Notes under the pieces: model-generated
Told to the model about the DNA's origin: nothing
The model's input: the letters and a program-made list of their open reading frames with translations, nothing else
Database searches by the model: none
Source: Bacillus massiliigorillae
GTDB lineage: Bacteria > Bacillota > Bacilli > Bacillales > DSM-1321
NCBI RefSeq assembly: GCF_000380245.2
Contig: NZ_HG428741.1
Span: 1,875,761-1,939,760 of the forward strand
Reading direction: 5' to 3'
Length of the DNA: 64,000 bases
In this document: piece after piece, positions 1 to 8,320 of the stretch
Layout: every line of letters begins with the position of its first letter
Position numbering within the stretch: position 1 is the stretch's first letter
Position numbers and translations under genes: made by a program

Positions 1-303
1 GATTTTTAATCGTTTTTCTCACAGGTCTTTTATTCTTTTATTACCATTCGAAGTCGTATTCATTTAAATCTTAATGATGCTTAATAGCGCAAAAGATAGT
101 TTTGAAAACTTTTGATCAATATAAAATCCCACGAATCACTTATAAAATCTAAGACAGCCCCCCCGCTTCTTCATTTTTTATCTCATTAGTTATTAGCTAA
201 AAAAATATATTTATTACACTGAATAGCAATAGGTAGAATTATTATATAAAATAATAACAAATAGATATTTTTTACTAAATAATAATGTCGGAGGTGAAAA
301 ACG
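1..303. other. Gene-poor left edge
   Basis: AT-rich stretch with no supported gene. A 21-codon open frame at 2-67 (plus strand, ending TAA) could be the tail of something beyond the window edge, but it has no recognisable motif. A strong SD (GGAGGTG) sits at about 290-296 and belongs to the small gene that follows. Confidence 0.5.
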
Positions 304-600
304 ATAATAACCCAAGCTAAGATACGAAAAAAAGTTGGAACTGGAACATCCGCTTTATTGTTCTTAATAATTGGTATTTCTTTTTCATTTACATATTTCG
401 GAGAGTATTCAATCGGTGAAATGCTTTTAGGATATTTTCATATTTATATTCCCCCTCTTGTGATTACTCTCGGATTACTGATCTTATCTTTCTTTATTAG
501 TATCAAATATATTGAACATTATGGAGCTAAGTTAGGAAGGTTACTTTCTATTACTGCATTCGTCCTTGTTCTTCTTCTCATTCTGTTAAATATATATTAA
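304..600 (+). CDS. Small membrane protein with non-canonical or lost start codon
   Basis: A 98-codon frame encoding a small hydrophobic protein with three likely membrane segments, at about residues 17-35, 47-65 and 78-98; the N-terminus is basic (KIRKK). Family not recognised. The SD GGAGGTG at 290-296 is correctly spaced for the codon at 304, but that codon is ATA. The first ordinary start in frame is TTG at 358, which would cut into the first membrane segment and has no SD. Either ATA is used, as rare non-AUG starts are, or an ATG mutated and the gene is decaying. The ATG at 285 and GTG at 294 are out of frame. Coding character is convincing; the start is uncertain. Confidence 0.5.
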   Translation: MITQAKIRKKVGTGTSALLFLIIGISFSFTYFGEYSIGEMLLGYFHIYIPPLVITLGLLILSFFISIKYIEHYGAKLGRLLSITAFVLVLLLILLNIY

Positions 601-655
601 GCGTAATAAAGAACTCTCTATCTATTTAAAAATTCAGAAAGTTCCTTCATTACGC
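601..655 (+). terminator. Imperfect hairpin after the small membrane gene
   Basis: GCGTAATAAAGAACT at 601-615 pairs imperfectly with AGTTCCTTCATTACGC at 640-655. It directly follows the TAA at 598-600. There is no T-run, so it may be an mRNA-stabilising stem rather than an efficient terminator. Confidence 0.35.
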
Positions 656-732
656 AATAATACTAATTCGCTGTTTGTCTTCTTAAAAAACAATCCACTA
701 TTCAAATAATACTTTCTTCATTCTGAACACAT

Positions 733-762
733 AAAAAAAGAGTAAGAATACTTAATTCTTAC
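733..762 (-). terminator. Rho-independent terminator of the liv operon
   Basis: GTAAGAAT (742-749) and ATTCTTAC (755-762) form an 8-bp stem with a 5-nt loop. Read on the minus strand, the stem is followed by seven T (plus-strand A-run 733-739). It lies about 95 bp beyond the livF stop, so it closes the liv transcript. Confidence 0.8.
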
Positions 763-856
763 CCCTACCCTTTTGATATGTTTTATGAATAATATTCAGT
801 TCTTCTATTCATACACAAAATGAAATTATTGAAAGTTATTTAAGCCTTTTCCCTAT

Positions 857-1609
857 CTACAATGGTATAACGGCTTTATTTTCTACTTGTTTAGAAGACT
901 TGCCAAAATAAGCTTCTTGTACTTTAGGGTTATTCAATAACTCCTGTGCCGTACCAGAAATAACAATTTTTCCATGAGCTAAAACACAAGCACGATCAGC
1001 AACTTTTAAAGCCGCCTTTACATTTTGCTCAACTAAAATTATCGTAGTACCCATTTCATCGCAAAGCTTTCTTAAGATAGACATGATATCTTTTACAATC
1101 AATGGAGCTAGACCTAATGAAGGTTCATCAAGCATGAGAACTTTTGGTTTAGCCATTAACCCTCGGCCAATGGCTAGCATTTGTTGTTCTCCCCCTGAAA
1201 GCAATCCCCCAGAGCGATCAAGCATTTGTTTCAATCTCGGAAACATTTCCACAATGTTTTCATAATCTTGCTCAATACTTTTTTTGTCTTTACGATATCG
1301 ATGATATGAACCTAATAATAAATTATCTTTTACAGAAAGTGATGAGAATATTTGTCTACGTTCCGGGACTAAACAAATCCCTTTAGAAACTACCTTCTGT
1401 ACGCCGTCCTTTGTTATATCCTGATCCTTATACTTGATGGTACCTTCTTTTGGTGAATACACACCCGCAAGTGTACCTAGAAGTGTACTTTTCCCCGCTC
1501 CATTAGAACCTACAATTGCGAGTAATTCTCCTTCTAATAACTCAAAATCAATACCTTCTAAAACATGTAAAAAGCCATGATAAGTATGAAGATTTTCAAC
1601 CTTAAGCAT
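857..1609 (-). CDS. livF: Branched-chain amino-acid ABC transporter ATPase LivF
   Basis: Second ATPase of a LIV-type importer, energising uptake at the inner face of the membrane. Walker A GSNGAGKST lies near residue 34, the signature LSGGEQQML in the middle, and Walker B VLMLDEPS after it, followed by the LivF-typical GLAPLIV stretch and a late switch histidine region (ILVEQN). The start at 1609 (MLKVENL) has GGAGG ten bases upstream. It overlaps the livG stop by 8 bp, so the two are probably translationally coupled. A longer frame to 1693 runs back into livG and is rejected. It is last in the order livK-H-M-G-F and is followed by a terminator at 733-762. Substrate class (branched-chain amino acids) is inferred from the family; urea or other amino acids are possible. 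Confidence 0.9.
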   Translation of the reverse strand: MLKVENLHTYHGFLHVLEGIDFELLEGELLAIVGSNGAGKSTLLGTLAGVYSPKEGTIKYKDQDITKDGVQKVVSKGICLVPERRQIFSSLSVKDNLLLGSYHRYRKDKKSIEQDYENIVEMFPRLKQMLDRSGGLLSGGEQQMLAIGRGLMAKPKVLMLDEPSLGLAPLIVKDIMSILRKLCDEMGTTIILVEQNVKAALKVADRACVLAHGKIVISGTAQELLNNPKVQEAYFGKSSKQVENKAVIPL

Positions 1610-2387
1610 AGATAGTATCCTCCTCTTCATCCCCCAAATAGGCTGCAACAACTTTAGGGTTTTTGTATACTTCATCTGGAGTACCTTCACCAATCTTCAC
1701 ACCATTGTCTACTACTACTAGTCGATCCGAAATAGACATAACCGTTTCCATATCATGTTCTACAAAAATAAACGTCATGCCTTCCTCTCGCATTTTCAAG
1801 ATAACATCTACAAGCTGTCTTGATTCTTCTGAGTTTAACCCTGCCATCGGTTCGTCAAGGAGGATTAATTTAGGTTTAGAAATGGCTGCCCGTGCTATTT
1901 CCAATAACCTTTGACTCCCATAAGGTAATGTATTGGACATTTCATAAGCTAGATGAGCAATACCAACATGCTCTAAACACTCAATCGCTCTAGACATTGT
2001 TTTTACTTCTTCCTTTACAACTCCTGGCAGTCGTAAGCCTGCTGTTAACATATTGGTTTTCATTGTAATATGAGCACCAGTCATAACATTCTCAATGACC
2101 GTCATATTATCAAAAACCTCTAAGTTCTGAAATGTTCTAGTAACTCCAGCTTGAGCAATTTGATACGGCTTCTTTTTTGTTAATCGTTTATCTTCAAAAT
2201 ACACATCACCCGAAGTACTAGGTAGTACCCCCGTAATCATGTTAAATAACGTTGTTTTTCCCGCACCGTTTGGTCCGATTACAGCAAAGATTTCACCTCT
2301 GTTTACTTCAAATGACACTTTATCAACAGCTACTACACCACCGAATTGCTTTGTTAAGCTTTCCACACGCAAGATAGTCTCCGTCAT
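1602..2387 (-). CDS. livG: Branched-chain amino-acid ABC transporter ATPase LivG
   Basis: First ATPase of the LIV importer, 261 aa, normal for LivG. Walker A GPNGAGKTT is near residue 38, the family-typical GVTRTFQN follows Walker A, Walker B is LILLDEPMAGL, and the C-terminal extension has GTPDEVYKNPKV as in LivG proteins. The signature is YGSQRLLEIARA, the usual degenerate LivG form. SD GAGGTG precedes ATG 2387, and the livM stop overlaps this start in an ATGA, a sign of translational coupling. It should form a heterodimer with LivF on the LivH/LivM pore. Confidence 0.92.
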   Translation of the reverse strand: MTETILRVESLTKQFGGVVAVDKVSFEVNRGEIFAVIGPNGAGKTTLFNMITGVLPSTSGDVYFEDKRLTKKKPYQIAQAGVTRTFQNLEVFDNMTVIENVMTGAHITMKTNMLTAGLRLPGVVKEEVKTMSRAIECLEHVGIAHLAYEMSNTLPYGSQRLLEIARAAISKPKLILLDEPMAGLNSEESRQLVDVILKMREEGMTFIFVEHDMETVMSISDRLVVVDNGVKIGEGTPDEVYKNPKVVAAYLGDEEEDTIYA

Positions 2388-3442
2388 TTATTTTCACCTC
2401 CAGAAGCAATACCTCCACCGTTAACATTTACAGAATTTTGGACTCCATTCTTATTCTTTCGGAATTTAGAAATAATTTTACTGAATTGTGGAGCCAAACC
2501 ATTAGGCATATAGATTAATGTCAAGACAAGCAATACACCAAAGAATACAATTTCAAATTGCCCCCCAGCATTAGGCAGCAATATTGGTATAAAGTGCTTT
2601 AAGAGCTCACCTAACATAACATAAGTAGCAGCTCCTACTATAGAGCCCCATATACTACTTGCTCCCCCGATAATAACCATTACAAGAAAATAAATAGAAG
2701 TATTTGCACCGAATAATTCTGGATTAATAAAAGAAACATAATGAGCTAAAAGGGATCCTGCTAAGGAAGTAAACATTGCACTTAACATAAACACTTGTAA
2801 CTTATAGTTCATAATATTAACACCCACTGCATCCGCAGCAATCTCACTACCTTCAATGGAACGTAACCCGCGTCCAATTCGTGAATGAATGATATTTCGT
2901 GAAAAAATAATTCCTAAAATAACTAAGGTCCATACTAGATAAAAATAACGAAAGTCATTATTAAACTCAAATCCAAATAGACTGATAGTTGGAATACCAA
3001 AGAATCCGTTGGAACCACCTGTTAGTGAACTTAATTCTTTAAAGGCAGTGAAAATAATAATTCCGAATCCAAGGGTTGCAAGTGCTAAATAGTGCCCCGA
3101 CAGTTTAAAAGTAGGGATACCAACAATTAAAGCAATAAGAGCAGCTAGGATCATTCCAACTATAATTGCAAACCATGGTGATAATCCATAAGTACCTGTT
3201 AATACAGCTGACGTATATGCTCCAATTCCATAAAATGCAGCATGCCCTAATGATATTTGTCCGGCATAGCCTGTTAACATCGTTAAGCCATTACATACTA
3301 AAGCATAAAAACCAATCATAATAAAGATTGTATAAATATAATTTGATGAAGTGACCATCGGTATTAGAAATATAATTAAAGCAAATATAATAGGGCCTAC
3401 TAAACTATTATGATAGATTTTCTTCAAATCTTTTTTCACCAT
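2384..3442 (-). CDS. livM: Branched-chain amino-acid ABC permease LivM
   Basis: Membrane permease subunit of 352 aa with about ten hydrophobic segments. Family landmarks include NGLTMLTGYAGQISLGHAAF near residues 51-70 and the cytoplasmic coupling loop with GRGLRSIEGSEIAADAVGVN. The C-terminal 25 residues are hydrophilic and Asn/Gly-rich. ATG 3442 has GGAGGG upstream, 15 bp after livH. Pairs with LivH to form the translocation path. Confidence 0.92.
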   Translation of the reverse strand: MVKKDLKKIYHNSLVGPIIFALIIFLIPMVTSSNYIYTIFIMIGFYALVCNGLTMLTGYAGQISLGHAAFYGIGAYTSAVLTGTYGLSPWFAIIVGMILAALIALIVGIPTFKLSGHYLALATLGFGIIIFTAFKELSSLTGGSNGFFGIPTISLFGFEFNNDFRYFYLVWTLVILGIIFSRNIIHSRIGRGLRSIEGSEIAADAVGVNIMNYKLQVFMLSAMFTSLAGSLLAHYVSFINPELFGANTSIYFLVMVIIGGASSIWGSIVGAATYVMLGELLKHFIPILLPNAGGQFEIVFFGVLLVLTLIYMPNGLAPQFSKIISKFRKNKNGVQNSVNVNGGGIASGGENK

Positions 3443-3456
3443 ACAAATCAGCCCTC

Positions 3457-4338
3457 CTATACTCGTTTACCTGAGGCTTTAGCAAACAAACCTTCTGGCT
3501 TAATAAATAGAATTAACAATAACATAGAGAAGCTAACTACGTCTTTCAAACCAGAAGACCATAATCCTTCAGTGAATGATTCAAGTATTCCAATTAGAAA
3601 GGCACCTGCGATGGCAGCTGGAGCGTTTGTCAATCCACCTACAACAGCGGCTACGAATGCTTTTAAGCCAAGCATCATTCCCATATCATATGATGCACCA
3701 GATATTGGAGCAATTACTGTTCCTGCCAAAGCACCAAGACCTGCACTTACCATAATAGCAAGTAAAGACATTTTTTCTGGATTAATACCCATTAATCTCG
3801 CAGCAAATGGATTTACTACACATGCAGTTAATGCTTTACCGATAAATGTTTTATTAAAGAAATAAATCATGATGAAAAGGATGACAATGGAAATTCCAAT
3901 TGCCCATAAGTTTTGAGGTAATAATACTGCTTCCATAATTTTAATAGGTGTATTATCAGTAAACGGTGGTAATGACTTAGGTTGTGTTCCCCATATTAAA
4001 ATAGCAATTCCTCGGAATGCAATGGAAACACCAATTGTGATGATAATTAGAGTAGGTACAGACGATTTACGTGCTGTATGAATAGCTGTTCTTTCAAAGA
4101 TTCCTCCTATAAGTGAAACAATTAAAATACTACAAATAATCGCTAACCATAATGGTAAACCAGCATTAAGTAGAGAAATACTAATCATAGCACCAAACAT
4201 TGCAAATTCACCCTGTGCTAAGTTGAGAACTCCAGTAACGTTATAAATGATTACAAAGCCAATCGCAATCAAAGCATATATGGAACCGATTGTTAAACCG
4301 GAAAACAATAGCTGTAACATCTGACTCATGACTTCCAT
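3457..4338 (-). CDS. livH: Branched-chain amino-acid ABC permease LivH
   Basis: Permease of 293 aa with eight or more hydrophobic segments. The N-terminal GLTIGSIYALIAIGFVIIYN and the following GVLNLAQGEF are classic LivH signatures; the coupling region ARLMGINPEKM comes before the last helices. ATG 4338 follows GGAGGGATACAA. It is separated from livK by 89 bp containing a strong hairpin (4384-4417), which probably lets livK mRNA outnumber the permease mRNA. Confidence 0.92.
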   Translation of the reverse strand: MEVMSQMLQLLFSGLTIGSIYALIAIGFVIIYNVTGVLNLAQGEFAMFGAMISISLLNAGLPLWLAIICSILIVSLIGGIFERTAIHTARKSSVPTLIIITIGVSIAFRGIAILIWGTQPKSLPPFTDNTPIKIMEAVLLPQNLWAIGISIVILFIMIYFFNKTFIGKALTACVVNPFAARLMGINPEKMSLLAIMVSAGLGALAGTVIAPISGASYDMGMMLGLKAFVAAVVGGLTNAPAAIAGAFLIGILESFTEGLWSSGLKDVVSFSMLLLILFIKPEGLFAKASGKRV

Positions 4339-4383
4339 TTGTATCCCTCCAAGATCAAAAATTCTTCTTTCTATCTCTTAATT

Positions 4384-4417
4384 GATAATCAGTGGCGGTT
4401 TCCCACCACTGATTATC
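4384..4417 (-). promoter_or_regulatory. Intercistronic hairpin between livK and livH
   Basis: A perfect 12-bp stem, GATAATCAGTGG (4384-4395) with CCACTGATTATC (4406-4417), and a 10-nt loop. In the direction of transcription it is preceded by an A-run and not followed by T, so it is not a standard terminator. Position right after the solute-binding-protein gene fits a 3' mRNA stabiliser or partial terminator. Confidence 0.7.
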
Positions 4418-4427
4418 TTTTTTACTA

Positions 4428-5627
4428 TTATTGTTTATCTTCTAAAGTCCATTTGCCATCAACGATTTTAACCATTGCAAAGCTATCTGCAGTTAAACCA
4501 TTGTGATTATCTTTATTAATATTAAATACACCTGTCAAACCAACGAATTCACCCAAATCATTTTCAACATAGTCTCTAATAGAAGCGCTATCAGTGTTAC
4601 CAGCTTCTACAGCTTTCACAATCATTTGAAATGCATCCCAAGCATGTGCTCCAAAAGTACTAACTGGTTTATTATATTTAGCTGTAAATTGCTCTTTATA
4701 TTTAAGTAACAATTCTTTTTGTGGATTTGAATCAGCTAATTCTTCCGCAATTAGTAGTTTACCAGCTGGTAATACAACGCCATTTCCGGCTTCACCAGTC
4801 AAGTCTAAGAATTGGCTAGATGCCACACCATGACTTGCTAAGACAGGAAGGTCAATAGCTAATTCTCTAATGTTCTTAACTACAACTGATGATTCTTGTA
4901 CTGTACCCCAAACAATAATTGCTTGTGGTTTTGCTTTCTTCACTCTCGTCAATACTGGCTTTGCATCTTTAACTGTAGCTTCAAATTCATCTTCAATAAC
5001 AGCTTCTACACCGAAATCTTTAGCAATTTGTTTAAACTCATCATGTGCTCCAGTACCAAAAGAGTTCGCAACGTTTAACCATGCTACTTTAGTTAAGCCT
5101 TTTTCCTTTAAGTAGCCAAGAATTTTCTCAACCGCATGTTTATCATCTTGTGGCGTTTTAAAAACCCACTCTCTCGCCTTACCATTATCATCTTGATGAA
5201 TTTGTTTACTTGCTGCAACAGAGAAATATGGAACTTTATTTTGTTCCGCTAAAGGAAGCATAGCCAATGAGTTACCGCTAATTGTCCCTCCAATTACCGC
5301 CGCTACTTTATCTTGTGTAACCGCTTTCTTCATAGCTAAAACGGCTTCGTTTTGGTCAGATTTATCATCATAAGGAATTAAATCAACCTTCTTCCCATCA
5401 ATACCGCCTGCTTTATTTTGTTCTTCAACTAACATCTTTAATGTTTCTAATTCTGGTTCACCAAGTGGAGCAGCTCCTCCAGAGGAAGAGAAAATTCCTG
5501 CGATTTTGATAGTATCAGCATCTTTCTTTCCTTCTTTTTTGTCAGGAGTTGAAGCGGTATCAGAACTACAAGCTGAAATCGCTAGCATACATCCTACTAA
5601 GAATACGAGTAACATTAATTTCTTCAT
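4428..5627 (-). CDS. livK: Branched-chain amino-acid-binding lipoprotein LivK
   Basis: Extracytoplasmic substrate-binding protein of 399 aa. It begins with a lipoprotein signal (MKKLMLLVFLVGCM) and lipobox ISAC, with Cys20 as the lipidated residue, followed by a charged Ser/Lys linker. The body is a periplasmic-binding-protein type I fold: IKIAGIFSSSGGAAPLGEPE at the N-lobe, GGTISGNSLAMLPLAEQ in the first lobe, and the Leu/Ile/Val-type FGAHAWDAFQMI near the C-terminus. SD AAGGGGTG precedes ATG 5627. First gene of the liv operon, with a CodY-like box about 200 bp upstream (5829-5843). Confidence 0.9.
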   Translation of the reverse strand: MKKLMLLVFLVGCMLAISACSSDTASTPDKKEGKKDADTIKIAGIFSSSGGAAPLGEPELETLKMLVEEQNKAGGIDGKKVDLIPYDDKSDQNEAVLAMKKAVTQDKVAAVIGGTISGNSLAMLPLAEQNKVPYFSVAASKQIHQDDNGKAREWVFKTPQDDKHAVEKILGYLKEKGLTKVAWLNVANSFGTGAHDEFKQIAKDFGVEAVIEDEFEATVKDAKPVLTRVKKAKPQAIIVWGTVQESSVVVKNIRELAIDLPVLASHGVASSQFLDLTGEAGNGVVLPAGKLLIAEELADSNPQKELLLKYKEQFTAKYNKPVSTFGAHAWDAFQMIVKAVEAGNTDSASIRDYVENDLGEFVGLTGVFNINKDNHNGLTADSFAMVKIVDGKWTLEDKQ

Positions 5628-6008
5628 TTCTACACCCCTTACATTTTATTTAAATATTATTACTACGCAATATAACCAATAAATGAAATAAACAAATAAA
5701 TTCGTTACACTACATAGGTACTACTGTAAAAATCTCTCTTAAGGAGATTAGATGAAACATGATACTTTCATACCATTCAGTGATGAGAAATGATGTATGA
5801 TTTTGTTTTAAAAAAATACCTTTGGATTAATATTCAAAAAATTTTAACAATTCTTTCTTCTGAGATTATCACGTATTTAGTACCATGATAAATACTATTT
5901 TGGTTGGTTATCCATATTTAAAAAATATATAAATTATTAATTCGTATATATAAAAATGATATTAAACAAAAAGAAGCCTTTAAAAAAAGGCTTCTGATAA
6001 TTCTCCAT
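5628..6008 (-). promoter_or_regulatory. liv promoter region with CodY-like box (5829-5843)
   Basis: No gene in this 380-bp gap. Minus-strand AATTTTTTGAATATT (5829-5843) matches the CodY consensus AATTTTCWGAAAATT at all but two positions. CodY is the branched-chain amino-acid/GTP-responsive repressor, so control of liv is expected. The site is about 200 bp from livK, which would need a long leader. Confidence 0.45.
5967..5995 (-). terminator. Terminator of the 6009-6503 gene
   Basis: AGAAGCCTT (5972-5980) pairs with AAGGCTTCT (5987-5995). On the minus strand a T-run follows (plus-strand A-run 5967-5971). It lies 14 bp past the stop codon. Confidence 0.8.
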
Positions 6009-6503
6009 TTATATAGATTTTGCTTGCTTCTGATCGTAAATAACATACCTCTGCACGTATTGATTTAACCACTGATAATCATGAACATCTTTACATGAAA
6101 TCAAAAATATTTTTTTCTTTGTTCTCTGAATAATATCCTCAATAATTACTTCTTTATTATATTCTTTACACAAAGAATCGATAGGATACACAATACTATA
6201 GTCTACCTCTTTAGGTGATTTCCCCCATGTAAATCTGCTATTTGTATCAATATACACTGAATGCTCATTGTCAAATAAATAAGCTTTTCCAGCTCTAGCT
6301 GGCGTTTTTGTCTTTAAAAAATCGCCCGCGTTGTGAATCGTATTACAACGAAATAATATATTACATTTTTCTGTAACGTTCCCAATAATATGTAATGCTA
6401 ATAGATGTTTTTTAAAATGTTGAGTTCCTTTTATTAGCACTGTTTTTTCTGTTGAAGTCATAAATTCTTCTAACTGATCAATCGCTTTATGTAGTGTATT
6501 CAT
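6009..6503 (-). CDS. Hypothetical 164-aa cytoplasmic protein
   Basis: Not recognised. A soluble alpha/beta-type protein without signal peptide or membrane segments. The middle contains an aromatic/Thr-rich stretch (VYIDTNSRFTWGKSPKE), and the second half alternates beta-strand-like hydrophobics with charged helices (SIVYPIDSL, KKIFLISCKDVHDY). The N-terminal 45 residues have the look of a nucleotide- or sensor-type fold (TVLIKGTQHFKKHLLALHII) but no P-loop is present. It is a single-gene unit with its own terminator at 5967-5995. ATG 6503 is preceded by AGAGGGG. Function unknown. Confidence 0.7.
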   Translation of the reverse strand: MNTLHKAIDQLEEFMTSTEKTVLIKGTQHFKKHLLALHIIGNVTEKCNILFRCNTIHNAGDFLKTKTPARAGKAYLFDNEHSVYIDTNSRFTWGKSPKEVDYSIVYPIDSLCKEYNKEVIIEDIIQRTKKKIFLISCKDVHDYQWLNQYVQRYVIYDQKQAKSI

Positions 6504-6601
6504 TTTACCCCTCTTTAACTTACAACACGCTTTTCTATTGTAAAAAGTTGTTTTCTAAAAATTCATTTCCTTCTTCTCTACTATAATTCTATAGTTAATT
6601 A

Positions 6602-6841
6602 CAACAAAAAAACAGTCCCTATTGGAACTGTTTCATACACTCATAGTAACAAGCCGCGTTGCCGTAGACATATAAGTAAGTTTTAGACCACCACTTCACA
6701 AAGTGGGTGTTCGCAAAAATGTTCCTGCATGTTCTCCTTGTCATATAGACAGAGACTTATCATTCGCATTTCGATATTAAAACTCCCTATTCTCGTATAA
6801 AGGTTAAAACTTAGGTTATCATTACGAACAATGCAGCTCGT
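6602..6841 (-). ncRNA. Structured 6S-like RNA with own promoter and terminator
   Basis: A free-standing non-coding unit. Transcription should start near 6841 from the promoter at 6848-6876. The 5' end (ACGAGC, then a GCAUUGUUCGUA segment) pairs with a 3' segment (UACGGCAACGC, then GCUUGU at 6651-6667). The helix continues inward with UAAGUUUUA paired to UAAAACUUA, giving a long rod. The 3' strand of the central loop holds a small hairpin (ACCCACUU-UGUG-AAGUGGU), and the apex is closed by UCUCUGUC/GACAAGGAGA. It ends with stem 6610-6619/6624-6633 and a T-run. A closed long rod with an internal bubble and a 3'-strand hairpin is the architecture of 6S RNA, the RNA polymerase inhibitor. Family assignment is inference: a cis-regulatory RNA or another sRNA remains possible. 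It also contains a 15-codon frame with AAGGAG upstream, which I consider incidental. Confidence 0.55.
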
Positions 6842-6847
6842 ATTACT

Positions 6848-6876
6848 ATAATACCTCTGTTTACATTGAGATTCAA
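6848..6876 (-). promoter_or_regulatory. Sigma-A promoter of the 6S-like RNA
   Basis: Minus strand: -35 TTGAAT (6871-6876), exactly 17 bp spacer, -10 TATTAT (6848-6853). The expected start at about 6841 coincides with the first paired base of the RNA's closing stem. Confidence 0.7.
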
Positions 6877-6932
6877 TAGTATAATTTACCCAGAAAAAAT
6901 CATCTACAAATACGTTGAACTATGAATTTGTT

Positions 6933-7931
6933 TTAAAAAAATAATTTCAAAATAAAATATGTAATAGCAGCGAGCATAGCTGAGATAGGTAATGTTATGA
7001 CCCAAGTGACAAGCATCCGTTGTGCAGTATCCCATTTAACCCCTTTCAATCGATGTGCAGATCCAACTCCAAGAATAGCTGATGAAATAACGTGTGTAGT
7101 ACTAACTGGCATACCAATAGTGGTAGCACCAAATATAATAGTTGCCCCCGTTAAATCTGCGGCTACACCATTTACAGGGCGTATTTTCATAATGTTACCG
7201 CCAACTGTTTTAATAATTTTCCATCCACCTATGGAAGTTCCAAGTCCCATTGCTAAAGCACAGGATGCCTGAACCCAAAGTTGAATATCAGAACTCTCTA
7301 CATAGCCATTTGCAATTAAAGCCATTGTAATGATTCCCATCGTTTTTTGCGCGTCATTCGTTCCATGAGTAAAGGATTGAATAGCAGCCGTTACAATTTG
7401 AAAATGACGAAACTTTTTATTCGTTTTAGCTAAGTTATTATTTTTAAATATAACCTTAAAAATGCTGTAAATAATAAACCCCAGTGTAAAAGCTATAATA
7501 GGTGAAAATATTAGAGCTTGAATAATTTTTCCAAACCCTGACCATTTAATAGCTGCTATACCCGAAGAAGCAATTGCTGCACCAGCTATACTACCTATTA
7601 TGGCATGCGACGAGGAACTTGGTATACCAAAATACCATGTGATTAAGTTCCATAGAATAGCCGCAATTAGAGCTGCTAAAATGACGACAGAACCGTTTTC
7701 TAATGTAAAAGGATCCACAATATCTTTTGTGATCGTTTTTGCAACACCAGTAAATAACATCGCTCCTAGAAAGTTCATAGAAGCCGCTAAAATTATTGCC
7801 CTTCTTGGTTTTAATGCTTTCGTTGAAACCGCAGTTGCTATCGCATTAGCTGTATCATGAAAACCATTAATAAAATCAAAAGCTAAAGATCCTATTACAA
7901 TAAGAATCGTTAAAACTAATATACTGTCCAC
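6933..7931 (-). CDS. pit: Low-affinity inorganic phosphate transporter, PiT family
   Basis: Cation-coupled phosphate permease of the plasma membrane, 332 aa. Both PiT signature repeats are visible: GFHDTANAIATAVSTKAL near residues 23-40 and HGTNDAQKTMGI in the second half, with GIPSSSSHAIIG and GMPVSTTHVISS as the paired Pro-Ser/Thr loops. About ten membrane segments. The start is GTG 7931, nine bases after AAGGAG; an ATG two bases upstream is out of frame. Monocistronic: no phoU-like partner is adjacent. The 6S-like RNA follows downstream on the same strand. Confidence 0.92.
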   Translation of the reverse strand: MDSILVLTILIVIGSLAFDFINGFHDTANAIATAVSTKALKPRRAIILAASMNFLGAMLFTGVAKTITKDIVDPFTLENGSVVILAALIAAILWNLITWYFGIPSSSSHAIIGSIAGAAIASSGIAAIKWSGFGKIIQALIFSPIIAFTLGFIIYSIFKVIFKNNNLAKTNKKFRHFQIVTAAIQSFTHGTNDAQKTMGIITMALIANGYVESSDIQLWVQASCALAMGLGTSIGGWKIIKTVGGNIMKIRPVNGVAADLTGATIIFGATTIGMPVSTTHVISSAILGVGSAHRLKGVKWDTAQRMLVTWVITLPISAMLAAITYFILKLFF

Positions 7932-8258
7932 ATAAAAAACTCCTTATGCATTTCTCAAATGCGCGAAAAATCTATTGAATAATCAAAATATATAAACAAG
8001 CTAAGTTTACTCCTATCCTCTAGTAGAATAAAGTAATTTCAATTATATTTACGAAAAATACACATTTTATTTGAATTTTCATCAAAAATTCATTTAAGTA
8101 CATACATATTTAAACAATTTTAAGGAACAATGAGTTCTAATCTAAGTAGAGCTTCACTATATTATGGTTAAATTTTAACGGCTAGATTATTCATATTATC
8201 TTAATTTAATCGGTAGACTTTCCATAAGTACATGTACAAAAAGACTAAAAAGAAAAAA
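7932..8258. other. Intergenic gap upstream of pit
   Basis: AT-rich, with no coding frame I can support. It should hold the pit promoter. Apart from the CdaR-gene terminator just downstream (8253-8297) I see no clear site. Confidence 0.5.
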
Positions 8259-8297
8259 AGCTATTCCGAAGTGATGATAAATCGCTTCGGAATAGCT
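8253..8297 (-). terminator. Strong terminator of the CdaR-type regulator gene
   Basis: A 17-bp stem, AGCTATTCCGAAGTGAT (8259-8275) with ATCGCTTCGGAATAGCT (8281-8297), contains one G-U pair and a 5-nt loop. On the minus strand it is followed by a T-run (8253-8259). Confidence 0.85.
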
Positions 8298-8320
8298 CCA
8301 TCCTTTTTTAGCCTAATTCA

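Noticed and set aside
6640..6720. T-box-like GGTGGT...CGCGG string
   Set aside because: No specifier loop, no T-box consensus and no aminoacyl-tRNA or amino-acid gene downstream.
6676..6745. 15-27 codon frame inside the 6S-like RNA with AAGGAG upstream
   Set aside because: It lies in the paired and loop segments of a clearly structured RNA and encodes nothing recognisable. A dual-function RNA is possible but not supported.
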